From JAWCLZ01 sp038850275 (GTDB taxonomy: Archaea; Halobacteriota; JAWCLZ01): a stretch of DNA of 43,365 nt. The stretch is from positions 1 to 43,365 of the forward strand of contig JAWCLZ010000011.1 in NCBI GenBank assembly GCA_038850275.1, given 5' to 3'. Shown here piece by piece: positions 16,118 through 24,118 of this stretch (positions are counted from its first letter, which is position 1; every line of letters starts with the position of its first letter). A program made the translations under genes and the position numbers. The notes under the pieces are model-generated. The model was not told where the DNA came from. It saw only the letters and a program-made list of their open reading frames with translations, and did no database searches.

Positions 16118-17599
16118 TCAATGAACTCCTTTATAGAATTCTCTTCGCCTTGCATCTTCTTCAAAGAATTGCCTTTCAGTTTTCAAGCCTAGTTTTCGCA
16201 AGAGTTTTCTAGAGAGATACCTAGGTAGGAGTTTAAGCAGCTCTTTATAAAAATAAATGGGGTAGTGCTTGCGCATTAAATTCCAACGCATCCACTCAAA
16301 GTCATAATAAGAAGCTGCCATTTTCCACATATTATATTGTATTTCCTCTCGAGTTAGGTATTTAGTTCGAACATTTGCATATATACCATCATAAGTTGAG
16401 AAATCATCGAGGTTAACCACTAATCCTTGTTCTAGGAGTTCCTCACGGAGCTTTGTCTTGGGATAAGGGGTTGTTATGAAGAAAATTGGGAAATCGATCT
16501 TCATCTCTCTGGCTGCTTGGAAATTGATCCAAAGGTCTTCTTCTTTATCATCTGGATTGCCTATCATGAAACCCCCTGCAACAATTATTCCATTATCACG
16601 CAGAAGTTTAACTGCCCTTGAAGCTTCATCTGAGAGATTTCCTTTGCTGAAAAACTCTAGATTACGTTTTAAAACATTTTCTATACCAAGGAAGACAAAC
16701 TTGAAGCCAGCTTCTGCCATTTTCTTGGCTAGTTTTTCTTCAAGTGCTATTCCCCTAGCACTAGCCTGTGTATTATAATGCAGGTCATCAAGGCCAGCTT
16801 CGATTATTAACTCACAGAGTCTTTTGAATCTATTTACATCGAGGGTTATATTGTCATCTGAGAAAACAACTGATTTAAAGCCATGTTTCTTCACTTGTCT
16901 TATATCTTCAATTACCCTCTGAAGGGTGTATTTTCTAAAGCTCTTACCATACATTCTATCTATGCTGCAGAATTTACATCCTTGAACACATCCTCGGCTT
17001 GTTTCCACTGCATCTATACTTACTCCAAAAGCATGGAATCCCTTAGTGAGTAATCTACAGCTTCGATCAGGGAGCTTGATTTCATTTAAATTCAATAGCT
17101 CTCTTGATGGGTTGTGCTTGAAAATGCCATCTTCTTTATAGGATAGGCCTTTTATGCCTCTATATCCAGTTTCCCCTATCATTGCTTGAATTAATTCTCT
17201 AAAGGTTCTCTCACCCTCTCCTCTAACTATGAAGTCAATTACATTGCTATCGCTGCTTTTTGAGATTTCTTCATACATAAGCGTGGGGTGGTATCCTCCA
17301 AAGACTGTTTTAGCTTGAGCTTGCTCCTTCACAATTCTGGCTAGCTCTACTGCACGTGGATATTGAAAGCTCATGCATGAGAAGCCAACTAAATCTGGTT
17401 GAAAAGTCTTCAAAGTTTTTATTAAAAATGGTACAACATCTTTTGGCTTTAAAACCACTAAATCAGCGATTTTGACTTCACAGATATCATTTATATTCCC
17501 AGCGATGGAAGCAATGCCTAGATTTGGGATCTTTGAGCTAAAGTCGAAGTCCCGCTGCACCTCTGGCGAGCTTAGGAGTAAGACTCTTACATCATTCAT
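16118..17599 (-). CDS. B12-binding-domain radical SAM protein
   Basis: Of 493 residues, the first 140 form a cobalamin-binding-like Rossmann domain (FQPDLVGFSCMSFQYPRAVEL, VFGGYHPTLMYEEI). The radical SAM core follows with the cluster motif SRGCVQGCKFCS (Cys204, Cys208, Cys211) that binds the [4Fe-4S] cluster and S-adenosylmethionine. Further family features are FSDDNITLD, VFLGIENVLKRNLEFFSKG and GGFMIGNPDDKEED. This is the BchE/HpnJ-like architecture of methylating or cyclising radical SAM enzymes; the reaction here is unknown. No DxHxxG is visible, as is usual in this class. It fits the window's cobalamin synthesis capacity. Confidence 0.85.
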   Translation of the reverse strand: MNDVRVLLLSSPEVQRDFDFSSKIPNLGIASIAGNINDICEVKIADLVVLKPKDVVPFLIKTLKTFQPDLVGFSCMSFQYPRAVELARIVKEQAQAKTVFGGYHPTLMYEEISKSSDSNVIDFIVRGEGERTFRELIQAMIGETGYRGIKGLSYKEDGIFKHNPSRELLNLNEIKLPDRSCRLLTKGFHAFGVSIDAVETSRGCVQGCKFCSIDRMYGKSFRKYTLQRVIEDIRQVKKHGFKSVVFSDDNITLDVNRFKRLCELIIEAGLDDLHYNTQASARGIALEEKLAKKMAEAGFKFVFLGIENVLKRNLEFFSKGNLSDEASRAVKLLRDNGIIVAGGFMIGNPDDKEEDLWINFQAAREMKIDFPIFFITTPYPKTKLREELLEQGLVVNLDDFSTYDGIYANVRTKYLTREEIQYNMWKMAASYYDFEWMRWNLMRKHYPIYFYKELLKLLPRYLSRKLLRKLGLKTERQFFEEDARRREFYKGVH

Positions 17600-17699
17600 C
17601 TCTTGAAATTATTGATCTTTATTACTTATTATTTCCTTCTCTCATAGTTTATTTTGAATAGCGGTAATTTTGAGATTATAGTCCTTAGACGTATAGTCC

Positions 17700-18602
17700 T
17701 TAAACGAATTCAGCGTCGTTGTCTATTGGCACCTCGCTTACTTTGCCATTGTATGCATTCATCTCAAAGCTTCCTTTCTTGCTTTTAACTTCCCAGAATG
17801 GTATGTAAACCATGCTCAAGCTTAGTTGGATATCTCTAGGCTGAGGTTTTATAACCCTATGTTCAATTATAACTGATTCACCTTGAGCCATTTTGCTTTT
17901 TATATCTTGAGCGTGATGCTTGCATATTTCTTCTAAAATCTTGGGTGTTGCTTCTTCTTTGGTAATAACAGGCTCATTGATTATGTATTCATTTTGAGGT
18001 AAATTTATGATCTCCTCAAGTTCAGTTAGCGGTGTGAAGTCAATTCTTCCATTCAATGCATTGAAGCTGCCTGAGCCATGTCCCTTGAACTCTCGATTAT
18101 AGCGCTTGGAAATGTCAAATGAATAATCAAATTTGTAGTAGGGAACGAATCTAAGCACAGCTTCATCTGCCATTCCCATGTCTTTTTTCCCAGCAGCCAT
18201 TGCCTCGTGCTTTGTTATCTTAACTGGTTGGGAAGTTATATGTAGAGTTGTAACGCGTGATGGAGTAAGGGTAATTTCAGGTATTTCTCCCTCTACATCT
18301 GCGAGTATTGCTTTTCCAATTTGCTGTTCAAATTCAGTGCGATCCCAAATGGTAACTCCACTTGTTAGAGCAAAATCTTTAATTTCTGCTTCAGCATTTG
18401 CATTTGAAATCAACAAAAGCGATCCCCTTTCCCTCGCTTGAGCAAATTTTCTTATAGCGTGTTTATCTAATTTATCGAGATATTTGATCAAAACAATGCT
18501 CTTTCCCTTCTCTGCTGATAAATCGAAGTCATCTTCTGCTTCTTTAACATTATAACCAGCAGTTGTGAAGATTTCTTTTATAATATTCACCAATTTATTC
18601 AA
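17700..18602 (-). CDS. Restriction-endonuclease-fold-like archaeal protein, unknown function
   Basis: The 300-residue protein starts at TTG 18602, with GGTGA eight or nine bases before it. Its first ~100 residues look like a Mrr/REase-type fold: an amphipathic helix (LVNIIKEIFTTAGYNV), then an Asp-rich strand DDFDLSAEKGKSIVLIKYLDK and TSGVTIWDRTEFEQQIGKAI. A usual PD-(D/E)xK site would have an acidic residue or Gln before the final Lys; here it is Ile (IVLIK), so catalysis is doubtful. A second domain (VLRFVPYYKFDYSFDISKR, MVYIPFWEVKSKKGSF) has two similar FVPYYKF/YIPFWEV elements that may be an internal repeat. It may be a nucleic-acid-binding protein; function unknown. Confidence 0.55.
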   Translation of the reverse strand: MNKLVNIIKEIFTTAGYNVKEAEDDFDLSAEKGKSIVLIKYLDKLDKHAIRKFAQARERGSLLLISNANAEAEIKDFALTSGVTIWDRTEFEQQIGKAILADVEGEIPEITLTPSRVTTLHITSQPVKITKHEAMAAGKKDMGMADEAVLRFVPYYKFDYSFDISKRYNREFKGHGSGSFNALNGRIDFTPLTELEEIINLPQNEYIINEPVITKEEATPKILEEICKHHAQDIKSKMAQGESVIIEHRVIKPQPRDIQLSLSMVYIPFWEVKSKKGSFEMNAYNGKVSEVPIDNDAEFV

Positions 18603-18667
18603 ATTCCATCACCCTACCTTTAAATTATATATACTCTTAGACTAGTAATAGATTTTTCGATAAAAGA

Positions 18668-19414
18668 ATGGGAATTTCCAGTAATATAACATTTACGATC
18701 TCTAGAATTGAGGAGCTCATCTATGGTGTTACTTTTGATCCAGCGATTAAAAGGGGAAAGGTCATTGTTGATCTCTCTTTGGTGAAAAAGGAAGATCTAG
18801 ATAGAGTGCTTGAGATTTTTTCTCAAGTTATGTATAGTGATATAGCTGTTAGTCCGTTGATTAAAATAGTTGATGAAGGGGAAACCTCGGGTGATCTAGT
18901 GATAGAAGAAGGCAAGGTTGGCATCCTCACGATCTGCAGTATAACTATAGATGGCGTGCTTTTAAAAGCTGGTATACCCTCTAAGCTAAAATGTGGAGGG
19001 GTTGTGCAAGTGCGGGATAGAGAGCCTGTTAGATTCACAGATTTGCTTATGTATGTGAGTACAACGCTTGATCCTCTCGAGGTATTTACTTCTAAGAACT
19101 TCACCTCAGTGCTTCAAGTGATCACCACTGGTTCAGGTAAGATCCTAGCGAATTTGAGAGAAGTGCCTATGTCTGCACGTGAAGATGTTGAGAGTGTTCT
19201 TGAGGATTTAGCGGCCGCTGGCTTAAATGGAGTTCTAGCTGTCGGTGAGCCTAATACACCTTTACTAGATGTACCAGTTGGGAGAGATCGCGTGGGCATT
19301 GCATTGATTGGCAGCCATAATTTAGTAGCTGCAGGCATCGAGAGTGATATTGAGATTCAGAGTAAGGGGATTTCGCATTTGGTTGAAGTCAGCGAGATGA
19401 GACCATTGATATAA
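18668..19414 (+). CDS. Stand-alone DUF128 (NrpR regulatory-domain) protein
   Basis: DUF128 is the 2-oxoglutarate-sensing regulatory domain of NrpR, the repressor of nitrogen-assimilation genes in methanogenic archaea, normally one winged helix followed by two DUF128 copies. This 248-residue protein begins directly in a single DUF128 domain (VIVDLSLVKKEDLDRVLEIF, then ILTICSITIDGVLLKAGIPSKLKCGGVVQV, then GLNGVLAVGEPNTPLLDVPVGRDRVGIALIGSHNLVAAGIE). No helix-turn-helix precedes it, and the start at ATG 18668 is fixed by the divergent gene 65 bases away. It may sense a metabolite and act through a partner. A TATA-like AAATTATATATACT lies at about 18620-18633. Confidence 0.88.
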   Translation: MGISSNITFTISRIEELIYGVTFDPAIKRGKVIVDLSLVKKEDLDRVLEIFSQVMYSDIAVSPLIKIVDEGETSGDLVIEEGKVGILTICSITIDGVLLKAGIPSKLKCGGVVQVRDREPVRFTDLLMYVSTTLDPLEVFTSKNFTSVLQVITTGSGKILANLREVPMSAREDVESVLEDLAAAGLNGVLAVGEPNTPLLDVPVGRDRVGIALIGSHNLVAAGIESDIEIQSKGISHLVEVSEMRPLI

Positions 19415-19486
19415 ATCGACCATTGATTTTTAAAATTCGACAATTATCGAAAAAATTAAAAGGAAGTAGGAGAATATTAATTTAAA

Positions 19487-19563
19487 GACCGCGAGACTCG
19501 CCTTGCACTCCCCATTCATCCCCCCTTAATTCCCCCTTATTTTGTAGGGCGAGCGCGAGGGTC
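19487..19563. other. Interrupted inverted repeat with C-run loop (related to 7494-7545)
   Basis: Outer arms GACC (19487-19490) and GGTC (19560-19563), with inner arms CTCGCC (19497-19502) and GGCGAG (19548-19553), enclose a loop with runs of four, six and five C. The element starts GACCGCGAG, one base different from GACCGTGAG at 7495-7503, and likewise lies between convergent genes. On the minus strand the loop holds three G-runs of four or more, so a G-quadruplex downstream of asd is possible. Confidence 0.5.
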
Positions 19564-19571
19564 TAGTATTA

Positions 19572-20612
19572 TTAAAGCTTTTTCTCCCTAACTAGCAATT
19601 CTCCATTGAGTAAAGCAGCACCAGCAGCTCCTCTAATGGTATTATGCCCCAAGCAGATATACTTAATACCTATATCACTCTTTCTAATCCTACCAACTGT
19701 AACCGTCATTCCCCTTCCAGCGTCTCTATCTAATCGAGGCTGAGGGCGATCTACCTCCATTCTAACTTGAATTAACTCCTCAGGCGAGGTGGGCAGGTTT
19801 AAGTTTGACTTAAAACTTCGAAATGCCTTAATTACCTCCTCAACCCCTGGTTCCTCTTCCATCTCCACCCACACTGCAATGGTATGACCATCTAGCACTG
19901 GCACGCGATGGCAACTAGCTGTTATGCTGAACTTAGCGAATTCAACTTCTCTTCCATTGAAGGTGCCAAGTATTTTAAGGGGCTCGGTTTGTACTTTTTC
20001 CTCTTCATTCGCTATATAGGGGATTAAATTATCCAAGATTGCCATTGAAGCCACGCCATCGTAGCCAGCTCCACTCACCGCTTGCATGGATGCAGCGTGC
20101 ACGCGCTTGATTCCAAATTGCATGAGTGGCTTTAGAGAGATCGCTAGTTGAATTACAGTGCAATTTGGATCAGTTATAAGAGCTCCCCTCCATTTTCGAG
20201 TTTCCCTTTGAATCTCCAACAAGCCAAGGTGATCTGGATTTACTTCAGGGATAATGAGTGGAACATCTTTTTCCATTCTATATGCACTTGCATTGCTGGA
20301 GACATAAAATCCTGCTTTAGCAAACTCAGGCTCAACAGCTCTTGCAATATCAGATGGCAGGGCTGAGAATACCAATTTAACACTTTCATCCACTCCCTTG
20401 GGATCCGTTGGAGCTACCACTAGGTCTTTAACATACTCGGGGATTTCTGCGTTAAGCCTCCAATTCGCTGCTTCTCTATATTTCTTCCCAACACTTCGAT
20501 CTGAAGCTGTTATTGATACAAGCTCAAACCAAGGGTGGTTTTCTAGGAGTTGAATTATACGCTGTCCCACGTTTCCAGTTGCTCCTAATACTGCTACTTT
20601 TATCTTAGACAT
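19572..20612 (-). CDS. asd: Aspartate-semialdehyde dehydrogenase, archaeal type
   Basis: Asd reduces aspartyl-4-phosphate to aspartate semialdehyde with NADPH, the branch point to lysine, threonine and methionine. The 346-residue protein has GATGNVGQRI at residues 10-19 for the nucleotide and the active-site Cys151 in TDPNCTVIQLA. Next come the SMQAVSGAGYDGV loop, a CHRVPVLDGH histidine region and the C-terminal CLGHNTIRGAAGAALLNGE. The GAAGAALLNGE ending and length match the archaeal/fungal class. It stands alone between DUF128 and a divergent GNAT. Confidence 0.95.
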   Translation of the reverse strand: MSKIKVAVLGATGNVGQRIIQLLENHPWFELVSITASDRSVGKKYREAANWRLNAEIPEYVKDLVVAPTDPKGVDESVKLVFSALPSDIARAVEPEFAKAGFYVSSNASAYRMEKDVPLIIPEVNPDHLGLLEIQRETRKWRGALITDPNCTVIQLAISLKPLMQFGIKRVHAASMQAVSGAGYDGVASMAILDNLIPYIANEEEKVQTEPLKILGTFNGREVEFAKFSITASCHRVPVLDGHTIAVWVEMEEEPGVEEVIKAFRSFKSNLNLPTSPEELIQVRMEVDRPQPRLDRDAGRGMTVTVGRIRKSDIGIKYICLGHNTIRGAAGAALLNGELLVREKKL

Positions 20613-20674
20613 AGCTTACAAAATTTAAAAGAAGATAAACTATATGAACTTTTTCGCTTTTCTTTTCTTTTTAT

Positions 20675-21145
20675 ATGGGTGAATATAAAGTGGAGCTCTT
20701 AGCTAAAAATGATGCACGTGAAATAGAAGCTCTATTAAAAGATGTCTGGCCCAATGCGATTGAGTACCCTGAGGAATGGAGGAGGAAAAGAACTTTATCT
20801 GAGGAGCAAATAATCAAGGAGATGGAGAGCGGCTATTTTTACTTTGGAATTAGGATAGCTGGGAAAATCGCTGGTATATATAAAGCAAGTATTCAAGGGG
20901 ATGCTGTATTTGGAGAACATCAATCCATTCCTGAGATTCATAGAGGCAAGGGACTTGCTACTGCTATGTATGAGCATATAATAAACTTCGCTAGAGAGAA
21001 AAAGTGCAAAAGGATTTTAGTTAATATTTTAGTGGGTCAAGTTGCGAGTAGAAAATGCGTGGAGAAATTTGGTTTTCAAAAAAAAGGGGAGCCATATGAG
21101 CAAGCAAGGGGAATGTTAGTTCAAATGTATGAAAAATTATTATAA
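20675..21145 (+). CDS. GNAT family N-acetyltransferase
   Basis: The 156-residue protein has the length of a minimal GNAT. The acetyl-CoA loop reads IPEIHRGKGLATAMYEHIINFAREKKCKRI, followed by SRKCVEKFGFQKKGEPYEQA, the usual helix and strand where GNATs end. The substrate is unknown. No Shine-Dalgarno precedes ATG 20675, suggesting a leaderless transcript. Its last six bases overlap the end of the convergent PKS-like gene. Confidence 0.85.
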   Translation: MGEYKVELLAKNDAREIEALLKDVWPNAIEYPEEWRRKRTLSEEQIIKEMESGYFYFGIRIAGKIAGIYKASIQGDAVFGEHQSIPEIHRGKGLATAMYEHIINFAREKKCKRILVNILVGQVASRKCVEKFGFQKKGEPYEQARGMLVQMYEKLL

Positions 21146-22231
21146 ATAATTTAATTGATATATAATAGCATCAGCTCTGAATCCCCATCCAAAATCCAAT
21201 ATGCCACCTTTATCTCCACTTTGAAGAGAATTGTTATTAAATATTTTATATAAAATAAATGGTACGCTAGCTCCACTCATATTGCCATATTGAGATAGAA
21301 CTTCATAACTCTCCCTTGCTTTTTCAAAATCTATATTAAAGTACCTAGATACCTCGTCCACTATTCTTTTACTCCCAATATGTATCGCCCATTTTTTAAT
21401 CTCATTGAAGTCAATTGCAAGCTGTTCCACAATTTTCTTCATGTACTCAATTATCAAAGCCCTAAGCCTTCTATCAATATATGAATAAAAATTACCTTCA
21501 TTCAACTCTAAATAAGCAATTTCGAAGTCATCAACTGCTAAGTTAATAAGACTCGCAGTTTTTAAAATCTTGAGATCAAAAACACATTCCTCTCCTCCAG
21601 CGAGAATTGCTATTGCTCCATCTCCAAATAGAAAGAACTCGGTTAAATGCCGCCATTTATTAAATTCAATTTTTCTCCTCTCCTCGCTAGAGATATTTTT
21701 AATCTCCATAGGTCCAAATATGTTATTTAAATGTTTAGCTTGATTGATAAACCAAGGGGAAATACAGCCTGAGATTACAAGCAATAAATATTCCCTAGGT
21801 TTAAGGGTATTCTCAATTAGCTCAACTGCCCTTGGAAATGATGAGCAAGCCATTCCCTGTATATTTAAATCCTTGGTATAGGGAGAAAGACCTATTTTCC
21901 TCAATATCTCACCACTCGGACCTGGGCAGAGTCGCTCGTGATAATCGTAAATTGCAATGAAGCGAGATATCCTCTCAGGCTTAACCCCTGCTTTTTCCAA
22001 ACATCTCTTCCCTGCTTCCACACATACTTGAGAAGTACTTACGTGGGGTTTAACTAGGGTTTTATCATAGGAAATGGATTTCAAATCAAAGCAGAGGTGT
22101 CTTTTTTCCACCCCTAGATTTAAAATAGTTCTCCTTGCTTCTTCACTCATTTTACCAGGGAAAATCTCCAGCATTTCCTCAGTGGTATATTCATATGGAG
22201 GAACTGCTATTGCCATGCTTGCAATCCTCAA
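21140..22231 (-). CDS. Type III polyketide synthase-like / KASIII-like condensing enzyme
   Basis: Thiolase-fold condensing enzymes of this type extend acyl-CoA starters by Claisen condensation. The 363-residue protein has a Cys-His-Asn triad: Cys129 in NIQGMACSSFPRAVEL, His284 in WAIHIGSKRIVDEV and Asn317 in SQYGNMSGASVPFIL. FLFGDGAIAIL and a C-terminal GGILDFGWGFRADAIIY also fit. The YGNMS motif and the PGPSGEILRKIGL region look closer to chalcone/stilbene-type (type III) synthases than to KASIII (GNTSAAS), but ACP-dependent or HMG-CoA-synthase-like alternatives are open. TTG 22231 is chosen because GGGAGG lies about nine bases before it. It follows a 3-hydroxyacyl-CoA dehydrogenase by two bases, suggesting the keto product is reduced by its partner. 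Confidence 0.7.
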   Translation of the reverse strand: MRIASMAIAVPPYEYTTEEMLEIFPGKMSEEARRTILNLGVEKRHLCFDLKSISYDKTLVKPHVSTSQVCVEAGKRCLEKAGVKPERISRFIAIYDYHERLCPGPSGEILRKIGLSPYTKDLNIQGMACSSFPRAVELIENTLKPREYLLLVISGCISPWFINQAKHLNNIFGPMEIKNISSEERRKIEFNKWRHLTEFFLFGDGAIAILAGGEECVFDLKILKTASLINLAVDDFEIAYLELNEGNFYSYIDRRLRALIIEYMKKIVEQLAIDFNEIKKWAIHIGSKRIVDEVSRYFNIDFEKARESYEVLSQYGNMSGASVPFILYKIFNNNSLQSGDKGGILDFGWGFRADAIIYQLNYL

Positions 22232-22233
22232 AG

Positions 22234-23052
22234 CTATGCCCTCCCATATTCATAAAATCCAATTTCACTCTTCATCCCTAGTTTTCCATCCCTAACCATT
22301 TTTTCTAGTAGTTTACTTGGCTTATATCTCTCCTGCTGAGTGCGAGCATAAATTATATTCAATGTATCAAGAACCACGTCTAAACCAATGAAATCAGCAA
22401 GCTTCAACGGTCCCATTGGATGCCCAAAAGCTAGCTTGGCTATTCTATCTATGTCTTCCCTTGAAGCTATGCCTTCCTCAAGTACTTTTATGGCCTCGTT
22501 GATGAAAACCACGATCATTCTACTACTCACAAATCCAGGTGCATCTTTAACAACAACTGGAATTTTATCTAAGCTTTCAATAAAACCAATTGCTGCTTCA
22601 AAAGTTTGATTTGAAGTTTTACTTCCTTTTATTACCTCTACAATTTTGCTTTTTTGAACTGGATTAAAAAAATGCAAGCCTATGAATCTCTCTGGATATA
22701 CAACTGCAGTTGAGAGTTCAGTTATAGGAATGGAGGAAGTAGTTGAAGCTATCAATGCACTAGGGGAAATTAAGCTAGCTTTATTCAAAAGCTGCTTCTT
22801 CATCTCAGCTTGCTCAGATATGGCTTCTATGATTAACTGGCAAGTTTGAATGGAATTTAAATCAAGAGTGAACTTAAAATTTCTACTCTGGATCTCTCCC
22901 TCCATCATTTTCAATTTAGCACTTGCAATTTCAATACTTCTTTGAGTTCTAGCTATAAATAAAACCTTGTAATTCTTATCAGCAGCTAAACATCCAATTC
23001 CTAGGCCCATTGTTCCAAGGCCTATTACCGCGATATCTTCAATTCTCCTCAT
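22234..23052 (-). CDS. 3-hydroxyacyl-CoA dehydrogenase (3-hydroxybutyryl-CoA dehydrogenase-like)
   Basis: These enzymes interconvert 3-ketoacyl-CoA and 3-hydroxyacyl-CoA with NAD(P)H. The 272-residue protein has the Rossmann motif AVIGLGTMGLGIG near residue 10, the catalytic region SSIPITELSTAVVYPERFIGLHFFNPVQ with the conserved His, VVVKDAPGFVSSRM, and the C-terminal helical domain GHPMGPLKLADFIGLDVVLD ending IGFYEYGRA. Length fits the single-domain class. It is the promoter-proximal gene of a pair with the PKS-like enzyme and is divergent from the KaiC-like gene. The shared 23053-23304 region has a TATA-like sequence at about 23092-23100 and an operator-like palindrome just upstream. Confidence 0.9.
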   Translation of the reverse strand: MRRIEDIAVIGLGTMGLGIGCLAADKNYKVLFIARTQRSIEIASAKLKMMEGEIQSRNFKFTLDLNSIQTCQLIIEAISEQAEMKKQLLNKASLISPSALIASTTSSIPITELSTAVVYPERFIGLHFFNPVQKSKIVEVIKGSKTSNQTFEAAIGFIESLDKIPVVVKDAPGFVSSRMIVVFINEAIKVLEEGIASREDIDRIAKLAFGHPMGPLKLADFIGLDVVLDTLNIIYARTQQERYKPSKLLEKMVRDGKLGMKSEIGFYEYGRA

Positions 23053-23117
23053 AATGTTAACGAAAATTTCGGCAGCAAATTTGATTTAAAAGGATATAAA
23101 GCTATCGTTTTTTTAAA

Positions 23118-23134
23118 TTGGTAGATCTTACCAA
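23118..23134. promoter_or_regulatory. Operator-like palindrome TTGGTA-N5-TACCAA (copy 1)
   Basis: Six-base arms TTGGTA and TACCAA flank GATCT. It lies about 17 bases upstream of the TATA-like sequence of the 3-hydroxyacyl-CoA dehydrogenase gene. An identical-arm copy starts exactly 104 bases away at 23222. Confidence 0.6.
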
Positions 23135-23221
23135 AAAAATTTATTTGCTTCATTTATTCCTCAAAACTTGCAATCAAAAAATAAGCAGCAAAATCATTTA
23201 AAATTTAGATTTTTAAAAAAA

Positions 23222-23238
23222 TTGGTAGATAATACCAA
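23222..23238. promoter_or_regulatory. Operator-like palindrome TTGGTA-N5-TACCAA (copy 2)
   Basis: The same arms flank GATAA. It lies about 13 bases upstream of a TATA-like GATTTAAATAATAG (23251-23264) that would serve the KaiC-like gene. With copy 1 it forms a symmetric arrangement over the divergent promoters. The remainder of 23053-23304 is AT-rich with no other gene seen. Confidence 0.6.
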
Positions 23239-23304
23239 AATTAACAAAAAGATTTAAATAATAGAATTTTGATTTATAATTATATGCGCTCGGTAGGGGT
23301 ATGG

Positions 23305-24030
23305 ATGAATAAAGTTGCAACTGGGATCCGCGGACTAGATAGCATGCTCAAGGGTGGATTCCCAGAGGCAAGCGTTATATTGATAACAGGGGGCCCTGGC
23401 ACTGGTAAAACAGTGTTAAGCGCGCAATTTCTATATTACGGTGCAATGCACGGTGAAGCTGGTATATATATCTCCCTAGAGGACTCCCCTCTGCGTATAA
23501 TTAAAACCTGCAGTAGCTTCAACTGGGATATAAAGAAATATGCAGACCAAGGACTATTAACCTTCGTAGACGCCTCTCCCTTCGAGGGTCACTTTGGCGA
23601 GGGGACTTTTTTAATTGGTAAGGATGATCCTCATGCATTCAATGCTGATACTCTATTTGAAATATTGAAGAGATTTAGCCATCGAAATATAAAAAGAGCT
23701 GTATTCGATCCCATTACAATGTTCACCTCTCAATTTCTCGATCCCCTGAAGCGGAGGGAGCAGATATTGAGACTTACCAAGCTCCTCAGCGAGGCCAAGC
23801 TCACCACGATATTCACTGCTGAAATTGAAAATGAAGAAAGCAATCATTATACACCTGAGCAGTATATCTCCGATGGAGTTATAAACTTGCGATATTTAAC
23901 CAAAGATCACCATCGCTTGCGCGCGCTTGATATTTTAAAGATGGCAACCCAAGACTTCGATCGCTACCTACGCCCATATGAAATTACATCCCGAGGCTTC
24001 GAGGTATATAGCACTGAGAGAGTGCATTAA
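23305..24030 (+). CDS. Single-domain KaiC-like RecA-fold ATPase
   Basis: Archaeal single-domain KaiC homologues are ATPases of unclear regulatory role, often tied to signalling or motility. The 241-residue protein has Walker A GGPGTGKT (residues 29-36), the following FLYYGAMHGEAGIYISLED with the Glu pair position, and Walker B AVFDPITMF. ATG 23305 (MNKVATGIRGLDSML) is preferred over the in-frame TTG 23269 and ATG 23284, since the family begins here and GGTAGGGGT lies just upstream. It diverges from the 3-hydroxyacyl-CoA dehydrogenase gene with shared operator-like sites. A flippase follows 88 bases later. Confidence 0.88.
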   Translation: MNKVATGIRGLDSMLKGGFPEASVILITGGPGTGKTVLSAQFLYYGAMHGEAGIYISLEDSPLRIIKTCSSFNWDIKKYADQGLLTFVDASPFEGHFGEGTFLIGKDDPHAFNADTLFEILKRFSHRNIKRAVFDPITMFTSQFLDPLKRREQILRLTKLLSEAKLTTIFTAEIENEESNHYTPEQYISDGVINLRYLTKDHHRLRALDILKMATQDFDRYLRPYEITSRGFEVYSTERVH

Positions 24031-24118
24031 ATCTATTGCCCCCTACTTTTTTACATCACTTAATCCGCAAACTATGAATATTACTAAAATTTAAAGGGTG
24101 GTATTTGGAGAATATGAA

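Noticed and set aside
23118..23238. Palindromes as NrpR operators
   Set aside because: A GGTA/TACC-type core recalls NrpR sites, and a DUF128 protein lies nearby, but that protein has no DNA-binding domain and the spacer is five bases. No basis to name the regulator.
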